64,000 nt of DNA, from the NCBI RefSeq assembly GCF_021730395.1, contig NC_069362.1:78632001-78696000 (forward strand), given 5' to 3'. Shown here piece by piece: positions 36,329 to 48,200 of this stretch. The notes beneath the pieces were generated by a model. The model saw only the letters and a list, made by a program, of their open reading frames with translations, did not search any database and had not been told where the DNA came from. Within the stretch, counting starts at the first letter, position 1. Every line of letters starts with the position of its first letter. A program made the position numbers and the translations under genes. The stretch is from Mercenaria mercenaria (lineage: Eukaryota; Mollusca; Bivalvia; Venerida; Veneridae).

Positions 36329-37744
36329 CTCGGCGAACCTGAATTGTATAACTGGAGCAGATAATCATGTGTATTTGATACTTAAGGTGGTGTTGCGACT
36401 AAGTCACCCTGCTTACATGGAAGTTGTGCTGCGTAAACCTATCTGTGTGAATGTAAAACATCGTAACACGAGTGTGACAGACAAACTGAAGAAAAAGATG
36501 TGGTATGGCGGGGTAAGTCTATGATATGTTTAATATCTTAAAAGTTTTTGTGATTATAGGCTGAACACCACTAAATACAACTGTTCTTTATTTCATATAA
36601 AATCCACTTACTAAGTAACATTTTTTGGACATTTTCTAGTATATCAGATGTTAGAGACTTGTATTCCAGTAAAGAACTATATCCCAACTGTAGAAAAAGA
36701 AAAGAGGTGTTAATTTTATATAAGAAAGCTACAATTTGTTAAATACAACTCACTGGATTTGCTCCTTCCCATTTTTTTCAATGTCTCTTTCTTAGACTTA
36801 AGTTCCTATGCTGCCATTTTTTATCTAGCATGCAGTAGGAACATTCCAAGTTTGATAGCATGCTACAAATACATGCTGAAACACAGTTACTATTTAGGAT
36901 GGGCACAAGGAAAGGAAGAAAGATTAGGACTATTTATTTTTGGCCTACTTGTGACCAGCATAGGCTTACATTTGATTTGGTAGCAATCAGCCTATAATGG
37001 AGGTTTATATACATACATATATTCATAAACCTGAAAGATATATTTCAGAAATGTAACACCAGTAATGACTATATTTAAATGTAGTCAGACATGTATATTA
37101 AATAAGACCAGACTTGAGATAGTCAAAAACTGATAATGACAAAGTTGTCTTTGTTTACCAAGAATCTTCTTTATGTAGGTTATAAAACTATTTTAAATTA
37201 GACCTTTAAAAAGTACTAGTAATGTAAATTGTCATAATATTGATCATAATCTTGAATTATATATTGATGCATTGGCTTGATGATTGTTCTTGTTTCTTCC
37301 AGGAAAGCCTACATGCGTGTGGTGTCACATTTGATGTTGTCTCAAACATTCCAAAGGTAATCTTATACTGGCAGAACTTTACTTAGCTCCAGCACTATCT
37401 CATTTATTGATAAGCTGGTGGGTTTTGCCTATCATCATAGTCTGTTTGGAGGAAACAATATTTTTAGTGTAATGGCTTCAAACTTTACTAACCCACTGCC
37501 TTAGCTGTTGAAATATACACCTAAACAATAAAACAGATATGACGCCGATGAAGGAATACTTTGGTTATGGATCTATCCTACTATGAATATATGAGCTTGA
37601 CATATAAAGAATAGCGTTTTTATGTCTTTAAAGGTTATTTCTAGTTTTGTTTCAACTACATAGAAAAACATTTGATACAAGATATACTTAGTAGTGATAT
37701 ATTTTTCACTTAAACTTCCCTTATGTAAAGATTCCACTTTCTAC

Positions 37745-40369
37745 GATACAAACGTTACCTTTATTCTAAGACACTGAAAATCACAGCAGTTCATGTTGAA
37801 CTAAGAGTAGTTTTTTCATGCCAAAACAGTGTATGCATTTTCAATACATCTATCATTTGTCTGTTATGAAGCAGAGGTCATTCTTAATTTAAATGGCATA
37901 AGAAATGGCAAAATGATACGTGATCGATACAAACGTTACCAATCTTATTTAAAATAACATAAACAAGAAAGTGTCACTCAGTTTTAATTGACAGTGTCAT
38001 CAGTTTGTATCGTCTACGTCGTGAGATGCAGATTTCACACAGGTTAAGTCGCACATTTGTCCTTGAAGACGTGTTTTCTTTTTCTGAAAATGTTCAATGG
38101 GCTCCGCTGGTAATGTTTGGTTTAAATAGGAAGCTTAAAGTAATACCTATTTGTGATTATATGACAATTATATTTTTGTTTCAATTAAATTTATGTTGTT
38201 GTACATATTGAGTACGCCATAAACACAGTACAAATTATTGATACATAAGTTACGTATGGTAACGTATGTATTCTTTCATGCCTGATATATTACTGACAGT
38301 CCTTTTTATACAACATGAGGCTTCTTTTATTTTTTGAAGTCAAGGTTCCAAGATAATACGCTCAGGCGTTTTAATTTGCTAAAAAGTTTTGTTTTATCAC
38401 TATTTTTGTTTAAAACACGTCACGCAAATTCTATTTTTAAAATCTGATAATATATGCTTTAATATTAATTTCTTGTTAAAAAGGTTTCGTTTACAGAATT
38501 GGTCGTATGTCATAGTGTTTTTATCATAAAGATACATGTTTAACATTTTTTTAATACAAAATAAATTGGAAATAGCATACCCGTGGTACCCATAGCACAG
38601 TGATCGGTAACGTATGTATCAATACATAGGTTATTGGTGTGTGTGCGTATATCAGTAATAATAACTCACTGTTGACTTGTGGTGGGTTGCACATCAGGTT
38701 AACATTATCGTAACATCAAGGGCTAAAATCTGAAAGGTGTATCGAGAATGTGAGAAGGCTAAAGACAGTGCGCTACTTTAAAAAGAGAGAATCAGACAGT
38801 GAAACTATTACCTCCCTGCAAATTAAACCCTTTGGCAAACAGAAAAGGGAGGAGAGAAAATAAGAAAAACAAAACGAGAAGCGGACTTCGAGACTTCGAA
38901 AAAAAACAGTACTTTTTCACAAGAAATGTATAATATGACATTATACATTCCCTGTGAAAATGCACCGTGTTTCTTTCGGAGTATCGAGAGTCTGTTTCTT
39001 AGTTTGTTGAATAGGCTTTGGTTGTTCGGGCGCAGGCTTAACCGAAAAGATAGTGTTGTAGTTTTTACTAAGAACGTATGCGACCTTATATTACTTTATT
39101 TTCGTTTCTATTAAAATCGATACCTTAAAACGAATCGCTGCCGTAGAACTGGTAGCTAAAAGATAAAAGAGCTAGCTTTAATTACTGTTAAGGTAAAAAT
39201 CTGCAAGTAAAAGGGCATAAAGTTTTGTTCCAACCGTGATATATCTTGAAATATTTTTTACAAGACTGTTAATATATTTGAAAAAGTCTTTACAGTAAAG
39301 ACAGACTTAATAGAACTGTTAACTCAGAATGAAATTTTATATGTAGAATTGTTGGTTTTTGTTGGTGCTTGGTTCATGAATGTGGTTGTACTCAAATAAA
39401 ATTATCTTTTCTTCATTATTTGGAAAAGTTCTGACACGGTGACTTGTGCTTATATTTAATTTTTAATATTAGAATAAGTACTTTTTCTTTGTGCATTTCA
39501 TTATATACAGCTTAAAGTGGTGTGATTCATGGATTCAGTGACAAAAACGCTTGTTATAAGAGCTGCCACTTACAAATATACAAGAGAACGAGATTATCAA
39601 AGCCGCCTTTGAAAATACGAATAATTAATTTGACAATCGTAAGAAATAATTAATTTGAATAAATAAGTACATGTGTATTTGTGCTTTTGATTTACAATGG
39701 TCGGCTTCAATTTGATGGCAATCTTGAACACGAATTTTGATGCCCGAAAATGAATTTATTCGTTAATTTGGGATACATACGTTACCATCAGCATATTTCT
39801 GATCAGTTTTGACAAGTTTAATATGTGTAATTGTTGATTGACATAAATGTTTCCAAGAAAAGCTTGATAATTAAATGTTCTTAAATTCATGGTATAAGAT
39901 ACATAATGTTGGTAAATAACAATCATATTTGCCACATATTAAGCCTTACTTGAATGTATTTTTTTCTCATGCCTATGTGCAATGATACTTACGTTACTTT
40001 TGTAATGCAGCTTAAGATACAAGCAGGACACATAAAATATTCAAATTGCTCTTCCAAATATATATGTTAATGGCATCGTAAGAGTATATCTATGATTTTA
40101 TGAGCTTATTATGTTTGCGACTTGCCTTTTGTCAATGTTCTTAAATATGTTTTGTAACAGTTAAATGTTCGTTCAATAATCTACTAGCACACTCGCGAGG
40201 TAATATTCCTTAATAACTCTAAGCCAACGTTAACTTATAATGTAAGAGTTAACCATAATTATGAAAAGTCGTATACATAGTTATAGCTTCAACCACGAAT
40301 AATTTCTGGTCTTTGTATCCATAAAATCGTTAATTAGTGCGCCTAAATGTCGCATAACGTATGTATTTT
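37745..40369. repeat. Dispersed array of a 15-bp GATAC..ACGTTACC motif
   Basis: GATACAAACGTTACC at 37,745 and 37,926. Inverted pair GATACATAAGTTAC (38,240) and GGTAACGTATGTATTC (38,258). GGTAACGTATGTATC at 38,606, GATACATACGTTACC at 39,772, GATACTTACGTTACT at 39,984, CATAACGTATGTATT at 40,353. The spacing is irregular and the sequence between is AT-rich and gene-free. The same motif recurs at 60,536-61,456. It may be the subterminal binding-site array of an unrecognised mobile element. Confidence 0.55.
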
Positions 40370-41385
40370 AACGCAAAATTACAAAGAATGCATAACAAGT
40401 TAAGTGGTGTTGCTGAGTTTTCACTATCTTTAGTAAAACACATTGTATTTTAAGTAGGTTTAACTTTTAATGGTTTTTTAAGACAAAAAAAAATAATATT
40501 TCAACATTTTTGTAAGGCAATTGCTTATTATTAATGACTTTGGGCGCTATACTAAATAGAAAGTTATAAATACTTAAATGTTGGCGAGGGATACTATATT
40601 AAATACTTGCTGAACTTTTGGCTTTCAGTACATCACGTGTCTGATAAACAGGTGGATACCTTTTAAATCTTACTACATTTAGCAAGAGATAGTTATAAAT
40701 GATCACCACAATATTATTGTAATAGAATTTTTCTTGATTGTCTCTGAAAAGAGCGAAGTAAAAAGTTGCTTGAAGAAGTGAGCTGCACCTTATCCTCTTA
40801 TTTTCGTACACTGTTCCTTACCATCAGACAAAAAACTGTGTAATTTAAAATTACGACTTTTAATCGGCTCCAGACTAACCATGATGGAAATATATATCGA
40901 TTCTTTTCTTCTAATCAGAAAAATAGCTCACAATTATTTGAATTACAAGGAAAAAAGATCATTTTTGCTAATCGCACTATTCCTTATCCCGTGTTTACCG
41001 GAGGATTTTCCATCGATTCAAATCCCATGACCAGCATTCCAGACAAACTACAGCACTGTTTCCAATGTTAAAGGTACCGATAGATAGAAAAAACAGTGGA
41101 GCAGGTTGATAGCCATGTGTCATGGTCTAGAAATCCTTAAAAAAGATAAAAAGTAAGAAAAACTCACATTTTCAGTTTCGGCCGCCATTTTGTTTTGGTG
41201 GTAAGGAGTAGATCGAATACCCCCCTTGTTTTAGGCGGGATTGTCCTGTTAAACGCGCCAAAATTACAAACAAAGAAAATTGTCCCGCCGGTTTAAAATT
41301 GCATTAAACTTTTAAATACTTTCACATTTCTGCCTTTAATATAATACACTATGTCATTATGTAAAACTATATTTAAATTAATGAT
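40370..41385. other. Unassigned intergenic stretch
   Basis: No coding exon recognised. Near 41,170-41,290 the sequence becomes GC-richer (GGCGGGATTG, CGCGCCAAAATT), which might belong to an upstream promoter or to an old element. Confidence 0.3.
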
Positions 41386-41453
41386 TTTTAATATTAAATT
41401 CTGATTATGTCATTAGGTCCGCAGCATCATATACAACAGCCCGGCTAGCTCTC
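41386..41453 (+). other. Shared flank joined to tRNA-Lys 5' bases (copy 1)
   Basis: AATATTAAATTCTGATTATG, TCATTAG and AGCCCGGCTAGCTC recur in the same order at 60,167-60,234. GCCCGGCTAGCTC equals the first 13 bases of a usual tRNA-Lys. Here the tRNA part stops at once and continues into the CCAAT-repeat region. Confidence 0.55.
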
Positions 41454-41479
41454 AACATCACCGATCAATCGTGGTTTCA

Positions 41480-42000
41480 GTGTCCAATGAAAACCACAGA
41501 ACCACAAATTGAATATCCAATGAAAACCACAGAACCACAAATTGAATATCCAATAGAAACCAAAGAATTTGAAAAATCTACTTCACTAATGGCGGCGCCC
41601 ATAGACGGTTGTAGCTGAAGAAAGTAAAAAGTGATTTATTCTTTCATTTTATATATGAGGTAAATATACAATACTTGTGAACACTTTTCTATATGTTTCC
41701 GTGTGATAAAGTGTTCGATGTATCTGTTTTTGTTGAAAATATCGCTAGAATGGGGGAGTTCGAAGCCAGAGGCAAAAAAATTTGGGTAGTTTCCATTTTA
41801 GCGGTCCCACTGACTTTGACTATTTATTTTACTCAATTTTTAGGAGGGTTGTGTTTAAATGCTTGTTAAAATAACATAGCTTTGGTATGGGGCCAGTGAC
41901 GCTAATGGAAAAAGCAGGGGTGTGGGGGCGGCAGCCCTCAAAATAACGTAACGTCATGACGTACTTCCGACCGGGGACCGCGTAACTGGAAGTGTCCCTA
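41480..42000 (+). promoter_or_regulatory. Promoter-like region: tandem CCAAT units, CRE/ETS-like sites
   Basis: Three copies of a ~35-bp unit with CCAATGAAAACCACAG lie at 41,484-41,575. AATGGCGGCGCCCAT is near 41,588. TGACGTACTTCCG near 41,957 combines a CRE half-site with an ETS core, and CTGGAAGTG follows. It sits just upstream of the 42,261 start. An alternative ATG (MPGQVTV) at 42,008 ends in a GTATGT donor and could be an untranslated or upstream-ORF exon. Confidence 0.45.
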
Positions 42001-42260
42001 GACTCGATGCCAGGTCAGGTCACTGTGGTATGTGGGGTGTGTTTTAAAAGGGGTACAACACCTTATGTACCAGTCACTTTATGTACCAGACACTTTATGT
42101 ACCACCTATATATTATATATATTTTAACATGTTTAGAGAAAACTTATTCTTGGATGTATTTTTATACGGTGTAGAATAATTTTGTATAAATGTACACACC
42201 TCGAACATGTACTGTTTTTTAAATATTAAAATTGATACAGGATAAAGTTTGCACTCAACA

Positions 42261-45200
42261 ATGGGCACAAGTCGATATTTTAGTAAGTTAATAACCTTTC
42301 AGATATCTCTGATTTATATAATTATTTCAGGAACCATGCCTGGCCCTATTCACCCGAAGTTTCGGCGAGAAGGTGGAGCACCAGCTTTGACAGACACTGA
42401 GGAGGGACGTAGGATTGGTACGCAGCGAGAGCAATGGTGTCCACCAAGTACGACACAGCAGATAGAGAAGGATGCACGTGAGAGAGTGATTGCTAGACAG
42501 GGGGATGTGACTGACCAGAAGGATGTTCTTGGTATGTTAGTTGATAACTATGTTCTCATTCAGTTTTCCTGAGAATTTGGTTTAATCTGTGATGGATACC
42601 TACCCAGTGTAAAATAGATTATCTCCCTTTAGTTCTGTTGGTCAGATACTAAGAAAGAGTATAAATAGAATAATCTCCCTTATTTTTTTACCACCATTTA
42701 CAGTCAGACTGGAAAACATTAAAGAAGTTAATTCATATTTAATATATATTACTTGTATATATACATATAGTTCGAGATTAAATGCCTTAAGCTGAAAACT
42801 GGTCTAACAGCAGGTGTTTATTCTTTATTTGTTTATTCTTTGTAAATTATAATTTGTATCTCAAGTTACCTGAACTTGAAATCAAGTCTTTGATATTCTG
42901 TTGAGATTCAGGTTTTAGGTTAAAGTTTATTTAAGAAATAATTTATAGCAAAACAGTGCTTTATCACTCTTTATACACGATGGGCGGTTATACGTCGGGC
43001 GTAATAATTTCATGAGGGCGCAGCCCAAGTGAATTTATTTAGGACGACTTATAACCGCTCGAGTGTATAAATAGAGAATATTAGGTTACTGTCTTTCTTC
43101 TAACTTAAGTTTATCCACCGAGTGGGAGAAAGGTTTATCCACCCGAGGCTTGCCGAGGGGAATGAAAATTTTGGAGACGAGTACAGAGTAATGAAAGCAA
43201 TGACAGAGTATATGAAAGCTGTCTGGCCGCCTGACATGTCTGGTAAAAATTCAAGGCGGTCTGTCTTGTAAAGATGTTTGAAATTTTACATCGAATAAAG
43301 AAGGAAATATTTATTCGGTCTCCTAAAGCGTGAAATTCTTTTAAAATGACTATGACCTATAATTGTGTCGGTGCGACGCTAAACACAACAGAATAAATAA
43401 ATTCAAAATGACTACAATAACCATATTACATGTACATTAAAACCAACATTATTCCAGGAGAGTATGTTATGCAGTTCGGGAAGTACCGAGGACAGAATTT
43501 TAGATGGGCTTTGGAGAATGTTCCAGGATATGTTGGCTGGATTGTGAATCAGATAATCAAGGACGAGGGGAAAGAAGACACATCCAGCCAACACCAGAAA
43601 AACAACAAAGCGGCTTTGAAGGTAATTTTAGTTCTGAAAGTAAGGCATTAAGTTTGTCTCGGTTAATGATCTGGATCACATGTGGTGCCAAACTGACCTA
43701 GAAAACCCCTTGACAAAGATATGGATTCCATACATATCTAGAGCAAGCCATCTTGAAATATATCATTTGTCATAAAATAAGGTATGGTTGTTTTTTTCCT
43801 TTGCCAGATTTACACACATTTATATATTTAATGGAAAATGTTGCCATTTTGTCGTCAGTATAATGTAACTTTAGCACGGCTATTAGGAGAATAAGAAAAG
43901 CTATCCCTGTCACCTGCCTGGTTAAGATCTTGGTTACTTATTAAAAACATTTAACCTGGCAAATATCTCTAACACAATAAAAGCTTTTCACTTGAAACCT
44001 TGCATATGTCTTTGGTGGTCATTACTAGAGGTCAGTAACCAAGATCTGTAACTTTTGCATGGATAATCTCCCCCTTATGTACTTAGAATTTTTTGGTTTA
44101 ACTTTTTGAAAACTTAAACCTGGCAAATATCTTTAAAACTATCAAAGTTTTTCACTTGAAACCTTGCATATGTATTATGTGTCATCACTGGAGGTCAGTG
44201 ACCAAGAACTGTAACTCTTGCTTGGATTATCCCTTTTGTACATAGAAAATTTGGGTTAAAGTTTTTGAAAGATAAATTTAACCTGGCAAAAATCTCAAAC
44301 ACTAACCTTCGAACACTAATGTAATGTAAACTGTTTTCAGAAAGTTAATTGAAAAGGAAAAAAGTAATTTAACATTTTCTGATATGCTTCCAGAATTACG
44401 TCCTGATGTTTGAAGAGGGGAAGCGAATTGTTGAAGCGAAAGCCAGTGAACCACGGAAACGTATAGCTTGGAAGTCACTTCTTGTTGGTCGGCCACTATC
44501 CCCAGAACAAATACGGAAGAAATACAAAATGCTGACTTCTCCACCAAAGTTTACACCAAATAAGTACTATTTGTAACATGTTAACCTTATATGTATAGTA
44601 TGACTCGCTTAATGGCAGAGTAAGAGGTTGTTAAGAGGTATTGTAAGCGTTTGTCCATATGTATGGTATGGTGTCTAATACATTGTTTGTCATACATGTA
44701 TATCATTCAAATTGCCCCCATGAACACTAGAGTTAGCACAGTGCTATGTGGTAGTCATGATTTAGAGTCCTGTGAATTGTTATACATTGTGGACTCCTAG
44801 TGCTTAAAACACAATTTCTATTGTAAGTCTGAATCCCTGATGGCATTACTTGACCATTATAAAACAATTCCTATCATTACCATGAATGAGTATTATTATA
44901 GATGTAAATTTTAAGGCAATAGAAATTCCTGATAAAGCCAATTATTATCCCCCCGCCAAAGGCGAAGGGGATATAAGAAATGCTCTCCGTCCGTCCGTCC
45001 GCAACGACCTTTGTCCGGAGCATAACTCCAAAAGTACTGGAGGGATTTTCTTCAAACTTCATACACTGATAGAACACATTGGGAGGAAGTGCAGTGTGCA
45101 AGAACAATAACTCTTCCTTGCCTATTTTTTGAGTTATTCCCCTTTATCATATTTTCTTAAAAAAATTTTGTCCGGAGCATATCTTCTTCATGCATGGAAG

Positions 45201-48200
45201 GATTTTGATATATCTTGGCACAAATGTTCACCACCACAAGGCGGAGTGTCATGCGCAAGAACCAGGTCCCTAGGTCTAAGGTCAAGGTCACACTTAGAGG
45301 TCAAAGGATACAAGAATGAAAACCTTGTCCGGAGCATTTCTTCTTCATGCATAGAGGGATTTTGATATAACTTGGCACAAATGTTCACCACCACGAGACG
45401 GAGTGTCATGCGCAAGATCCAGGTCCCTAGGTCTAAGGTCAAGGTCACGCTTGGAGGCCAAAGGTCAGATACAAGAATGACTTTGTCCGAAGCATTTTTT
45501 CTTCATGCATGGAGGGATTTTGATGTAACTTGGCACAATTATACACCATCATGAGACGAAGTGTCATGCGCAGTTCCCTTCTTTAGAATTACTTCCCTTT
45601 GTTGTTACTTTAAATAGCTTTTACTTATTAAATAAACTTATAATGAAGTGCATACACAAAGTCCTGCAAGAATGAAACTGCAAGAGAGTTTTTAAAAGCC
45701 ATGGCAGTGTACTTAAAGCCCCAGTACCACATGCAATTGTAGATTGTGACCATAGTACGCAGTTCTGAATTCCATACAGTGCAGTTTGAATAATAAAATC
45801 TGAACTTTTACAGACATAACTTACCTTAATGTATATAAAATCATTGTGTTCCTTGAGTAATTGCTTAATATGTGTCCACTACATGTAAAAGGTAACTTTT
45901 GAAAGGCTCAGTGACTCATCACTACCTAAAAGGGTGTCAGAGTTGTTTTACTGCCATTCCGTTTGTAAGTTAATGCAATGTAGCTCTGACTTTGAATGTA
46001 CAGACATGTTTTATAAACCTAATACTAAAAAGAAACCACTGCCAATTTTACAGATATCCCAAGAAGAAAGGAGAAAGACATGGGTGATGATGAACTGTTG
46101 GCATGTGTTGAGGAAATTGAAGCAGGCACACGTGGTTAGTACTACAGTTGTTTTAAATGATATACTCATGCTCTGTTAAAAAAAGGGTATGCTTGAAGCT
46201 GAAAAGAATAAGCAAAATTGTGTTTCAGAACTTTAATTGTTTGATATTAAGTGGAACATTGTACAACCACCTTATTATTGTGGTAAGATGAGGCAATTCA
46301 GTCAGTGAGATCTGTCACTGATGCATGGTTGTGGGTTCGAACCCTGCTACAGACCACTTGATGTGAGAGAGAACATTTGGGACTTGTATGTGCCCGAGTT
46401 TCAAATTGAGTATTGGAAGTTCCCAGTAATGGTTAGAAAAGTACCGGAACCTGTCTGAATATGAATGAAAAACTGTGGAGAACAGTCATAAAACAAAATA
46501 AAATCCACTCCAGAATTATAAATAACTTTGTACAATGACAATTTTTATTAACAGTTGAGATGTACAACTGATGCAGACAATCAACTTTTTTCATGAAATG
46601 TTGCAATGCAGTGTATTTAACTTCAAGGAATTATGTAGATGCATTATGTCAGCTCCCTAACACGTTACATGATACTTGGCTAGAGCTGCATAGAGCAGTA
46701 ACTTCTGATCCAGAGGCTGTGGGTTCGAGTCCATTCAGAGTTGATATTTCCTTTTATTGTCTCTCTTATCGTAAATCCTAAAGAAGTCCTAGTACTGGTA
46801 GGCATTCCAGGAAACAGTTATTCAGCAAAAATAAGTTGTTTGACAATCAACTTGAATTAATAATTTTGAAATAAACTGAATATTTATATGCTTCATGTAC
46901 ATAAATGTGTATTTTGTTTTCATCCCATGTGGCAGACCAGTTCAGGTAAATATAATTTCCAGGTGCTGGTAGAATTGTCTAGACGGTTTTATTAAATTCA
47001 TATATGCATTGCTACTTTGTATTCATGAGTCAATTCCAGACAGGCATGCTTTGGTGATGGGAGATTGTGCTTAATAGTACAGTAGGCTTATTATTACTAT
47101 GCTACAATACATTTAATCATTAGCTAGAATAAATGTATGTATAGATGTGTGTATCTATTGGTGTGGTGTACTCATTCATGTTGTAAATGTTCTAATCATT
47201 AGCTTGGTTTTAAACATGATACTTTTGACAAACAAGTAAATTACAGCCTTACTTACATGATAAAGAAGTTGAAAATTAATTTATAACCAGTATTATATTC
47301 AAATAATCTTATGGCAATACATAGGGACAATTTAATGGAGCACACATAGTTTGTTTGACAGTTAACTGGAAAATCTTATAAAAATCTAAAGTACTTTATT
47401 TTAGTGAAATTTATTGTAAGTGAAATATTATGTATCGGTCACAAGCATAAGATATTCCAAACTTGATATGGTTTCAGGTATTCTTTTAATTGATTCTGAG
47501 GATCTATTATTTTAATTGTTAAGCAAAAAGCAGAAATGTCTCCAAATTTCTTTCATTATTTTGAGAATTTTATGTATTATCAAAAAATACATTGGCATGC
47601 ATGAAGGATACCAGATACTGCAACTATCACTTGCTGTAGTAGAATATTATACTGTGTATTAGTCGTTCACATTGACATAAACCTGACCTTTATGCAAGAA
47701 TATATTACATGATGACTACGACTGGGTGATTAATTTTCAATAAATGCTCGGGAAATTCCGTTTTAGTTTATGCATTGTGAATGCATAAAGTTATGATTCA
47801 TATATTGAAATAACTAAAGACTTTCATAAAAGATGAATAGCCTAGTGGTTAGAGCGTTTTCCGATGAACTTTATGGTTGCTGGTTCGAACCAATGCGAAA
47901 GATATTTTTTTCATCCATTTCTTTAAGTAATAGTACATGCATTAATTCTAAGCTTGATTCGAAGTGCACGGTTGCAAGTAAAAACCAATTGTGTTTTGTT
48001 ATTTTTTTTTACTGTAAAGATAACAGGCAAGAATTAAAAGACCATACATGTTTTTTATTAAACAAGAAAAGTATAAAATGCAGAGACTATTGATAAATTA
48101 TGAAAATGATAATAATAAAAATAAAGTACGAAATCTGCAAAGAAATGAGTTTTGACTATGGCTGCACCATGCCTCGAACTTGTGCTAAAAAGTCCAAAGT

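Larger units (their letters stand above)
24355..37356 (+). pseudogene. KIF13: Kinesin-3 KIF13/Khc-73-like unprocessed pseudogene, 8 exons
   Basis: Exons with GT-AG sites and matching phases: 24,355-24,506; 24,841-24,989; 25,581-25,713; 26,449-26,692; 27,579-27,705; 32,127-32,182; 34,814-36,512 (interrupted); 37,303-37,356. Translations match the KIF13 stalk region after the motor and FHA domains: GLPKDLSNFVFCQYSFWG, HEVTRKIEL, GEYAPVEV, SGTLPLICDSI, LDSYQEEDL, LTEERNAVMVP, IPGAPADW, VLFLDLN, LSHPAYMEVVLRK, CGVTFDVVSNIPK. Working KIF13 is a plus-end microtubule motor for endosomes. Signs of decay: TGA at 25,612-25,614 where relatives have Trp (IEL-stop-IEIHE); no exon for the roughly 45 residues between VLFLDLN and ASW; and a hAT-like element inside exon seven. 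Motor, FHA and tail exons are not in the window. A null allele of a live gene is the alternative. Confidence 0.85.

Noticed and set aside
38005-38211. Frame with RLRREMQISHRL resembling the KIF13 segment RLRQ-VAVKE-L
   Set aside because: Only a short weak match, the preceding exon is absent, and it lies within the GATAC motif array. Considered as a possible ninth kinesin exon but not supported.
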